From Gonatopus flavifemur (Eukaryota; Arthropoda; Insecta; Hymenoptera; Dryinidae): DNA of 64,000 bases. The notes below the pieces were generated by a model. It was not told the origin of the DNA and made no database searches. It saw only the letters and a program-made list of their open reading frames with translations. The position numbers were made by a program, and so were the translations under genes. This document shows, in pieces, positions 51,501 to 63,500 of the stretch. The DNA lies in contig JAFFJZ010000003.1 in the NCBI GenBank assembly GCA_018340375.1, positions 27,838,001 through 27,902,000 of the forward strand. The letters are read 5' to 3'. Within the stretch, counting starts at the first letter, position 1. Every line of letters starts with the position of its first letter.

Positions 51501-54500
51501 AGTTCAATGATCGTTTCGTGTTATAGAAATTATTGGAATTTCAGGTAATTGGCGAGAATTTCGTAGAAAGGAGGAAACGTTTTTGCTTTCATGTCATAGA
51601 AACTCATTCCGTCTTCATATGTTGAATCTTGATATCAAGATCTTCACTGTTTTTCTTCGGTAGGGATAAGAACTATAATACACCCACGGTGCAGTGAATC
51701 ACGATGAATTTCAAAACTTCAAACATGTAATTTTATTCATCTCACAGAGGGATGAATCATATAATTTTCTTTTGTTATGGAATATTATTGTATGAATTTT
51801 TACTCCACAAAAATGAAGACATTTTTGAGGATTGAGATATGATAAGTTAAATCATTGCAATATTTATAGTATTCACAGGTTTCATTAGAGACACTAAAGT
51901 GACTCGTAACAACGTATAAAACTCAACAACATATAGTTTTTCTTTGAATTCTTTTAGGAACACTCAAATTGTATGTTCTACATAAATATCTTGTAACTTT
52001 GTATAGTTTTTCTCTTCAGTCTCAATCTAACAATAATTCAAATAAAACTGGGTAGGATCAGCTTTGTAAGATCCATTTAGTAGAGCGTCAAGTAATTTTC
52101 ACGGAATATTAACCGTGATGTAATAGAAGAGAATTCCAAAGACATAATCCATTGTATCTAAATTTACAGCAGTAGAGAAGCATATGATTAGAAAATTTCT
52201 TTAGGATCTGTTTTCAATTTAAAACAGAATTTTCATATCATTTCATCCTATGGCAAAACTATTGTTAAGAATTTTTTAAATTGATATATACATATATATA
52301 TATTTAAAAAACGATATCAAATTAGAATGATCATATTTTGTTCCAGGTTGGCGACAGAGTGGTTGCATTACCTGATCACAAAGCATGGGCAGAACTTGTC
52401 GTAGTGCCAACATCAGCGGTGTTTGCTTTACCACCTGGTATGAGTTATCTCGACGCCGCTGCAATGACCATGAATTATACCGTGGCCTATATGTTGCTCT
52501 TCGAATTGGCTCATCTCACACCTGGGAAGAGTCTTTTGTTGCACAGTGCAGGAGGTGGTGTGGTAAGTTTACGACTTCTTTTCTCGTGCATGTTTTCCAT
52601 TGTAGTGTAGTTTGTTCGATTCAATGATCAAGAAGAAAAGATGATCTCTTTTTCGACAAACCATAGCACGGTTTCGCGTTTCCATCACAAAATAGATTTC
52701 ATGGCAGAACGGAAGAGGAAATTTGATACCACTTTCATCAAGAAAATACATATTTTCCCGATGGCAAATCCAATGACTAACATAAATTATCTTTTTCGAT
52801 TAGGTGTGCGGATGCTTTTCTTTTTCAATAATCACCAATTTCTATACGTTTGAGGTCAACGATTACGTAATTAACCACCACCGCGCCCACTCTAGTCACT
52901 TACTTTGAGATGACCCGCATGGAATTTGATTATTAAACTTGTTAATTAAACTTAATGCTCTCGAGAAGGGTCCTTATGACTACGTCATCGAGGAATTTCG
53001 AGAACAACCACACTTTATGAACCTCGACCCTTTCTCAATGCCACAAGATCAACAGCTTTCTACGCAATAATTGTATACTTGCATGTTATGGAATTAAGGG
53101 GGAAGAGTTGACATAATCAAATGATTCTGATGAGTTTGCAAGTTTACGTAATGTCACTTACATCCTCGTTCACGTGAAATATTCATGTATTGAAGCAAAC
53201 CACGCTGAAAAGGAGAATTCAATTATTGTTGCACAAATAATGTATTTGATACAAACAATCAGCGTTGACAAGAAAAGAATAGGATATACCGTTGATGCAA
53301 ACTAAACGTGTAGCATCGAGAAAGTTTTCCACGTTCGAAGTAGTTTACATTATCTTGCGCACATTATCGTCTTTCTACTCGTGAGTAATATAATGCGTTT
53401 CTGTATATTTGAATCCTACTAATTTCAATTTAATTACCCGGCGCCATCGGTAAATTACAAGTCTCATAATCCTCACGAATGCAGGAACTAAATACATAAG
53501 AATCTAATCAGACTGCATAGTTTCTAAGGCGATACCGTCATTATCATGATGTGATTTGAAAAGTACTCGAGTTTTTGTCTAGACACTTTATCGCGTCCAA
53601 GAGAAACTAATATTCCTAATTACTCTCTTCGTCAAAGAAATTGTGAATAATTAAAAACACATGAATCGTGAGTGATCATTCTTCATTTGAGAATACAGTA
53701 GAATATGTTTAATGGAACTAATCAAATACTGAAGTCATTTTCCAATGATAGAATATCAGATATCTTGTTACAGGTATAAGCATTTGTAAATTTAAACCCC
53801 CTCTTTTAACTCCGACAGTTATAAGAAAGAATCTTTTCACAAATTCTTCCAAAGTCCTGTACAGCACAGACGAATTCCAATTTTTTATTATTATGTAGTG
53901 TATGAAAATTTGATAGAAATTTCAATACAGAATTTTATATCATTCACAAGGCTCCTTGTCTTTGAAAATCAATAGATCCAATCCTTGGGATGAATTCTTT
54001 TCGCTTAGAAATATATTTTGAAAATTGGATAAAAAAATTCGCTGTTTTTTTTATTCGACGATTCTTATCTTCTGACAAATTTTTCAATCTAAATTCTTTA
54101 CGCTTCAAGATTCCAAAAGTAATTCTCAAGCGTATCTGCTGTGTGAAGATAACTTGTAAATTCACTGACATGATAAATTTGAAGCGAGATATCCCGACAA
54201 ACCATTGAATCAATGAAGAATAATCACATCCTACGAATGAAACGAATGGATGATCCAACGAACAAGAATAAAAAGATAATCACGCGATTAGTAGGATCGT
54301 TTGAATGATGAAATACATGGGTTCATCAAATCATAACCATACAATTAGAATTTCGTACGATAAAAATGCAAGAAAAAATGTGGATGAGTTAATTGGCTCG
54401 TTAAAATGCAACTGTTCTTTCGAATGCCCACACCACCCGTTGATTAAAAGTCAGTTAATTTCGTATTTTCTTCACCGTTAATATCAAGGATTTTTTCAAG

Positions 54501-57500
54501 GCAATGGGCCAGAACAGTGATAGTCCATGGTGTATATTTGTCGCGTAACAAGAATCACTGATATATTCGAAGAAGAAAAACATTAAGGAAGTAACGAAAT
54601 ATCACACGACAGGATCATTTTTATCGTTCGACTCGATCCTCTTGTTATAAAACACATATTCTTCGGACGTTACGTACAATCATTCGAGAATGGGTAAACA
54701 TTTGTAATATCAATCATCCTCGTTTCTTTAATTGTTTATGCGATATCAAAATACCCGACTTGGTTTATCATCTCAATAATTCTGTACATCAAAAGAAATT
54801 GACTGTTCGTCTGATAAGGAAGAAAAAACAATCCCAATATTTGTTTCCAACTTATCTAGAGTATCTCTAATTACGTGTTGCTTACGTCCATGAACCTTGA
54901 AATCCCCTTTTCTCTCATTATCAACGCGTTAAGAACTTTCTATATTTATACTTAATCAGTATCCATGAGAGGATGCCCCTTTGACAATCTTCGACGGCTA
55001 CTATTACAAGTTGCTTTCATTGTCTTCTTTGTGACCGAGTTTATTTTCAATGAGCATCGAAATTCCCCTATTGTGTATCATCGCATCGTTCACATGAAAA
55101 TCTTCTTGGTAATTACATTGTGACGAGAGACAGAGAAAGAAGGAGGTTATAACGCTTCGGATAAATCACTGTACGACCCAAGACATTACCATGGTATAAC
55201 TTCTTTCATTGCGTATTATAAAGAGACTCTTCTTGTCGCTAGTGGCCGAGTTTATTATAGCCGTGAACGAGTACACTGTTATTATATCTCTCGACTTCGA
55301 CGCTCGATATTAATGGTTGGAAATATTTCATTTTATTTGCCGATCGGGAGCAATCTGGGTGCCCTTCGCGGTAAATAATATCACCCTAATCCCTCTTCTA
55401 TATCGACTTCGTTTGTATAATACAGAAGGAAGAGGAGAGGAAGGTCAGATAAACGCGAAAGGCAAACTTGCGAGGGCTCGGCGGCGTATGCGTGTATACC
55501 AGTGCATACGTGCTTGTATGAAGTTCGAACAACGATAATTAATCCGTTAACCATTAATTCTTCGAGGATCGAAGATACGATCGAAGATATACTTCGCTCC
55601 GCGAAACAGGTCTTCTCTTGTTCTTGCGAGTATTTATTCAGAAGATTTTATTGCCAACTATTGAGTTCCATAACGTACGAATTCTATAAACGCATCATTG
55701 ATAATCGTATCATAATCAAATTAAATTGAATTCCGTAATAAGGAAGAGAAACTGATTATTGGAATGGAATAATCGTTGGATTTAAATACTTGATTTATGA
55801 TCATTCTCTATATGCTGTTACAAGATCTTACCATAAGTCTTAGAAAATGATCAAAGTAATTTCTAGTAGGATTATTACATCTTTGTCACTCAAAGAGTCA
55901 ATGAAGAGTCCAAGACTCATAAATGTATTTGCACAACCATTGAAGATTCAAACATTTATAATGGACGTTTCCCTCTCACTATCGCGTATAACGTGGTCAT
56001 TTAATTTCCAATTGAAGTAGCCAAACTTTGACCATAACCCATCGAAGAAGTTCGTTATATTCTCTAATGGTTCTGCCTACACTTAACGCCGAGAGTTTCG
56101 GCAAACTCTCGTTGAATTTGTGAAGATGTGGAGTATCGACTGAGGATAAATGTAACGCCGTACCGAAATACATTCGACTCGAATGAAAACAATTAACAGA
56201 GCTGAGATTTCACTCGTTTTCCTTTCGAAATGATGTGATTTATTTTTCAATTACTTCGATAAAAAAACCTATTAGCTCGTGATAATTTGCGAAGCATCGG
56301 TGAACGCATTGCAGTATTTAAATCCTGATATTTTTAATTGAAAAACAAAAAAAGATTTTGAAAGGTAATTATCGTTCAACGCTTGAAACACAAAAGTCAA
56401 AGAACGAGATAATTATTCATTAAAGTTTGTGTATATTCTTTGAAAAACAAAACAAGCAGACAAAATCACAGTGATCTTGTGACGTATATCAAGAATGAAA
56501 TTATATTTACAAATTATCGGAAAGTGCATCAACGAATGATAATGTCATAATTATCTGTCTATCTTCGATTTGAAAAAGGAATTTGTGCTTGGATAATGTT
56601 AATGTACCTCATAAGGAATTAATAAACACTCTACTAGATTTATAGTATTTGATTGAAGAGAATGAAATTTTATTGACTTCATCAAATCGCTGATAGATAG
56701 CCCGTGATAGGGAATCACTACAGTTTTTTTAAACTGTGCAAAGTCGGGAGTGACAATTTAGTAGAGATAATGTATGTATTTGTAAAAAAAAGAAAGGCTC
56801 TCTCTTTGAGAAGCTATTCAACTTCATTGAGTTGTAGTAATGATAGAATTGATTAGCTATGTAACTCAAACTCCGATGAGATTTTGTACACAGGGTGTGG
56901 CAAAAACACACAGATCAAATTTTTTTCTTCAGAATTCAAAGATCATCATCATTCACAATATTTTGAATTATTTCCCTGAGCTCTAGACGTGAGAAATTCA
57001 AATGATTCGTTTTGAGATGAATTTATCGAGAAACCGATGGACGATTGAATCATAGAAATTCAATGACAATCTGAATCATCGACACAGTTGATCTTGATAC
57101 ACGTGCTCAATGTCACGGTCTTTTCTCATCGACGGCGTAAATGTGGTTTAAGAGCCGAAGAGAACGGTTTCCCAGCACGTGGTGTGCGTACGTACGGCTG
57201 GTCGGTCAGGTTGGTCTCAGACGGGCGCGGCCCATGACGATGGTGGTCGATGAGAGAGCGAAGGGTTGCCAAGCAACCCTCACACCCTTACCGTATGATC
57301 TCGACTAGCCTATCCCTACCCTTCACCCTTTCGTTTTCTTCTCTTTTTCACCGAGGTTTCGCTGTGTAGATTTCATCTTCTCAACTTTTGCCTGTACACG
57401 ACTGGTCGGATGGCGGCAGCGGCGGCTGCTGCTACGTCGATGGTTAAGATGAGGAGGAGAAGAGAGGCTGGTGACTGCGGGGGCGCGAGACACCACGTTA

Positions 57501-60500
57501 TAGTAGTTGACTACGGGTGTAACCTGTTGAGTCGTATTGATCCCGACGTTTCTCCGCTGCTCTTCTTCTACCCTCTTTTCCTTCTTGCGTGCCGTCGTCT
57601 TCTTCATCGTCCGCGAAACGCGCGCGCGCGCGCGCCTGTCTTCTAAAAAAATAGAAGAATTGTTTGCCTAACATATGTTACTCTTCTTCTTATCGGAACA
57701 TTCAATTTTGTACGAGTTATAAATTGATATTTCTATTCGTTTGAATAATGCATCTTATTTTGAGCAAGTATTATTCGTATGATGTACAAAAATCAAAGAG
57801 TAATCAACACTTTTTGTAACCATTTGGGATCAATAAAAGTCAGATCTTCATCTTATTTTGAGATTAATCTTCAATCTCTTTTTGGTTGAGTGAAATTCTT
57901 CACTCGTCTTTTCAACTCACATCACAAACGTTAGGCGACGAAGCTGATTCATTGAAATCATTGTAATCAAATATACTCTCCACGGAATACAATGAATCAT
58001 TTCAAATACGTATCAACTAATAACAAGAAAAATTTTCAAATGATCATCTTTGATTCATTTCCACTTGAAATTCATGTGATAAATTACAAACAAGGCGTTG
58101 AAACAATATATATATATATATGATAATGAATAACATTCAAAATGATTTCACTTTCAATCATTTTTCATCATCACCATAACTTTGACACACGCTCGGAGAT
58201 CGACCGGATGAATGAATGTTCAACGATGATTCAGACCTGGTATCTCTCATGAATTATGCACTTCATAATGACCCTACAAGAAAGAGATTACGATCGATGT
58301 TGAAAATTTCAAAGTAATGTTCTACGTTGTGCGATGATATTTTGAAACGCGTCTTCAATGAGTTTGGAATTTGAGAGAGAAATTCATGTCTTTCCTTTTT
58401 TCTTTCGCTAATCAGAGCGTGAAACATATGTGATATCATAAAGTGTCCATACACATCAATATCAATAGTTGTTTTTTTTTCTACATGAAAGTTATAAAAA
58501 TGATAATCCATAAATACTTGAATGAAAATATATCTCATTACATACAACTTGATATCAATGAAATTCCATTCCATTTGTACGCACTCATTCATTAGTCGTT
58601 TCAATCAAACAAAAAGTACTCTTTAGTCTTTGAAAACCCAAATAAACGTGACTAAGCTTGTTTTTCATCATGTCATCCTAAGTAGGCTCTTGAGTTCATA
58701 CTAATGATGATAGTATTTGAGATCGTAAATAATGTCTCGGCATCAATAACAACAAAAACAATTTTCAATTCTGAATGATGATTTAATTCATTCGTAAAGT
58801 TTTTGAATGGAAGAAGTACAGATTTATATTTATAAATTCAACATCAAATTAATGCGAGATTTATAATATGTTTTTAGATAATCGAAAATTTTAATTACGC
58901 GCTGCTTTTCTATTGAATGAGATATTAAACATTGAATTCCACTTGAAAACAATTATGATTCGATGTGATTATGTAATTTAAAAATAATTAAAACTTTTCT
59001 TACTGTCTACAAGGGAAATTCATTTATTAAAATATCTCAGCTTCATCGATGTGACACAATTGTATTTGTTTCACCAGACCTCGCTATTGGGGATCATAAC
59101 CAGACACCCTCTTGTAGGATTCCACTTGAGCAAACCCTTCTTCATTGTCTCGGCATAAGAATAACCCTGCCTCCGTTTCTTTATATGCGTTCTTGCACGA
59201 AAGGAAAAGTCCATTGCACCATGGTTTACATCATTTCAAAGAATGAGTTTCATTTACTTGTTATTCTCTTTTCCATTCATTTGACAATGATCCACGTTTC
59301 AATTCTACTCAGCAATTTCTGTTTATAAATATAATGATGGTAATTTAAAAACTAACCGATTAATGATACATCATATTTCAATTTTTATTCAAAAAGAGAG
59401 ATGAGAATCTTTGACGCGCAGTCCACGTATTTCATTAATAATAAATACATTTTCTTACAAGAATGAAGTCATTTTGTATGGTAAGAATTTGTTTTTCCCT
59501 GTGATACGACGATATCATGAAACAGTAATTCTCCAATCTTCCACGTGGATTGCAATATTTACTCGTACAATGCTTTATCTCGCTTGTTTTTTTTATCATT
59601 TTTTTTTTCAAGGCTTTGTATAAGAGTAAAAGTGCTTTTGAGCCTGAAGCCCTCCGGGGCTGGCTGGTAATTTCTCTCGTGTTGGGAGAGGAGAGAAAAA
59701 GAAAGAATAACGTCGAGAAAACTAAACGAGAGAGAGTATATATATGTGTGTGTGATGAAAAGGGAGAAAAGGAGAGGGACCAAATACTTAGATTGCAATA
59801 CAAAAAGGAAAGGGAAATCCAAAAAGCGGTACTTTTCCTTTGTTTTTCTTTTTATTCTTCCTTTTTTTTTTCACTCTCTTTTACCAAGTCAAGTGTTTCT
59901 GCTATGTTTTTTTCATCTGCGTGATTCTCTTTCACAAAGGATAAACCGCCTCAAAGTATAAAATTTTGTATATAATATATACTCATTTTTCAAACTTTGT
60001 ATTTTGTACATTATCTTTGAATCTACGAAAGAATAAGATATGACTGTGCTCGGTAAAACCAATTGTATTAGTTCTGATTTTTTGAAAATTTGCTATAAAA
60101 AAGGGAAGATTCAGTGACGTTATTGTAGTCCTTACTACAATTTTTCTCTTTACACAGTCGAAGAGAACGCGTACAGCAGTTGAGTTTAAACATTGGTTTC
60201 TACTGATAATAGAAGGGCGTGTTTCAAAATCGATTGCCTTTATTTACTCTGTACCTTTTTCTAATTCGAATTTATGGCTTGACTCTTTCTTCCTGCACAT
60301 GGATATTCTTTCCTTGGTCTTCTTTTCACGTACCTTTCTCGTCATAAAGACAAGCCGCAAATTGTCGGAGGTAAGCTCGTTGTGCTCACAAAACTGAATG
60401 TAAGACGATCGACTCTGCATTAACTTCACCCGGAAATTTGTGGCCTTTCTTTGTGTGTATCTAGCAATTACACGCTAAACTTGTTTTTGCTCCTCTAAAA

Positions 60501-63500
60501 TTATTATTTAATGTTGCTTTGAACTGAGATAATTAGATTTTTGGAATAAAAAGCGTTGTCTTAAAAAATATGAAAATTCACCCTATATAGAAACAATTTT
60601 CATTCAATTCTACTTTCTTTTTTCTCTACCGAAAGTAAATGTGGACTCATTCCATTGTATATCTTCAACAAAATGCATTGTTTAACAACTTGAGAAATGA
60701 CTCCACTTTTAAATCGCTGTGGGCCTCTCAAGCATAGAATTTTGAAAGATAGAAATGTATCCCATGCAGTACAAGTTCTTAGAAACAGCACTACTTTATG
60801 ATGCCCTTAAAATTTTAAGACAGCTTTTTAACCTCATAAAATGTCACTTCTGAGAACCATGCTTTAGAATGTCTGTTAACGAGCATGTTTGGAAGATAAG
60901 ATAATTTCGAACTAAAGTGGAATAATTCGAGTCAACAAGCAAAAGGCTTTGTAATTAGTACTCGAATAATTGAATGTTAGTTTCATGAAATATTTGTTTT
61001 ACTCATGCCCTGGAGGATCCATTGATATCAAATTTATCAAACTCATTCTCTCAGTCGTGTAAGTAATGCTATTTTTAATAGCGCGTTTCTCTTCTGTATA
61101 CTTTTCCTTTTAACTTCACTCATACAGAATTTCTTGCGTGCAACTCTACCACGGTACGTACCAATTTGTGGAAAAAAAAAACAAGTGCGTACAGTACCGG
61201 TATGAACACTACTATCCTCACTCAATCCGAAGCAGTTCTTCCATTTTTTTTAAAGGGACAGCAAGTTCTTCCGCATTTATTTATGCAAATCTTGTTTACC
61301 TTCAGAATAATATGATCGATCTTCACTTTCTATGTATACGAATGATATTTCGAATTTGTCACGCGAGAATTGTATTTGACAGATCACAAAATCCTACTCC
61401 AAATTGGTAATTATTCATACATTTGAGAATTCTCACACCGAACATTGTCGTTGACGGTAATAATTTATCAGTGATTAGATGTTCGCTTATCATACAAGAA
61501 CAATGTGTTTTCTAATGAAATGCAATTCACAGCGGCTACTTAACATTCTGGGTCGTGCAGCTCCTTTTTATTCATTTTTCTTTTCCTGTCTTTTTTTACT
61601 TTCGCTCTTCTTGAGTCCGAAAAGAACCCCCTTCACCTCGCATCAGTCTTGTTGGATATCGAATTCTCAAGAAAAGAAGAGGTTGAGAAAAAAGAAAAGA
61701 AAGAAGAAAAAGAAGAAGAAGAAGGGAGTCTCGATTCTTGGAAATAATGAATGCCACTTCTGTTGAAAATCTCGAGCAAGAGCCCCACTTGATGATACTT
61801 GTTCTTCTTAATCTCGAACGTTCTCTTTCCCTAATAACTCTGCTCTTATACATATCAGAAAAGAAAAGGAAATGATATTGTGAAACATCCAACTATCCTT
61901 CTCTCTGCCTGATCTATGTCGAACATCTCTGCGTCTTCGGAAGAGGCAGAAAATTCGGTTTAAATTTATGTGTCGAAAGAATGCATGTGATGTAAGAATT
62001 CACATGTGCGGGAGAAAACAAGTATTATCAAAATACAGATGATAATGCAATCAATATAGATGAATAATTATTACGTTATTATATGTTTTAGGGTCAAGCT
62101 GTGGTGCAACTTGCCAAAACCGTCAAAGATGTTACCATCTTCGGTGTTTGCAGCAAATCTAAGCACGAAACTCTTAAAGCAGCTGGTACCATCGATCACC
62201 TTTTGGAACGTGGAACAGACTACAGCAGTGAAGTCAGAAAGTACGTTAAAGAACAAAAGTTGATACAAATTTGACATTATTCTAATTCATTGAAAGTGAT
62301 TGTATACACTGAGGAAAAAAAGTCATTACCTAAGAGAACACGGATCAAATAGATTATTTTCAGGTTGATTTAGCTTTATTTTGGAGTTGAGACAAAAAAA
62401 AATAATGTTTTATAAATACAATTGGATTTATAAGTGCTCGTAGAATAATTTGACCCACAGTGATGTTAAGTCTTCCACGAATTCCAGTACACTTGAATAG
62501 TTCATAAAATGTTTTTCTTTTCAATTTGATTAACCAAATTTTTCCCTGTTCTGTTGTTTCTAATGTAGAATATCGCCTGAAGGAGTGGACATTGTTTTGG
62601 ACTGCTTATGCGGTGAAGAGTGCAACAAAGGATATGCCCTTCTCAAACCTATGGGACGGTACATTCTTTACGGTTCAAGTAACGTTGTCACTGGTGAAAC
62701 TAAAAGTCTCTTCTCTGCTGCCCGAGCTGTAAGTCATTCTACATATCTTGAAGTCACGCTATCGTAAATTAGACTTTAAAAGTCATCGTAGAACGAATAT
62801 TGTTCACAGCACGCGATTATATATAATTTGTTTGGGAAAGCATCTCATTTTCATTTAATTTCATTTTGAGCAGCTCAGTATTTTTTTGGAATGAGAATGA
62901 ATTTTCTGTGTTCAGTTTTAGTTTTGCTCTTTCCCCTACATTAACAATAAACAATGAACTTGATATTGAAACAATCATAAGAGATATTTAAACGTCTTCA
63001 AGAGCAACTTAACGAGTATAATATATCGTATGTGAGTTGGAAAGTGTCACAAGATCCTCCTTAATTTCTACTCTCCTTATGTCTATCAGTAGGACAAGTT
63101 ACGGTATAGGGAAATTGATTTATATCTCTTATGTCATATACTCGTAAGACTTTGAAACACACGACACACAACGTGTAGTGTACCGATGTGGAATAAGAAA
63201 TATGAAATTACAATGTTACCCTCAACACGTATATATATTTGACCCGGAATATTGAGTATCCAACCATATAACCGCATCTAAGTCATTTTACCATCAATAA
63301 AAGTGAACTAGAATATTGAATATCTTCTCGATGTTCATCAGTATTCTTTTATAAAAAATATATTGAGGTGAAAGTATTACGGTTAACTAACTGTTCCTTT
63401 TCCCCTGAGGTTTTATCTTGAATTCTAAAGGAACAGATAATTGAAAAAACTCCGTGTCTATACTATGGCTTACTAATATTCTTAACTGTATCAGGTAATG

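Larger units (their letters stand above)
52563..62091 (+). other. VAT-1 intron 3, 9.5 kb
   Basis: Phase 0, splitting the glycine motif between V214 and G215. A GC-rich island lies at 57090-57650. Elsewhere it is AT-rich with low-complexity purine or pyrimidine tracts (about 59690-59870 and 61560-61735). No gene is supported. Confidence 0.8.

Noticed and set aside
59690..59930. Open frames of up to 124 codons near 59550-59924
   Set aside because: Driven by A/G-rich then T/C-rich tracts; the peptides are Lys/Arg/Glu and Phe/Ser/Leu runs without domain content.
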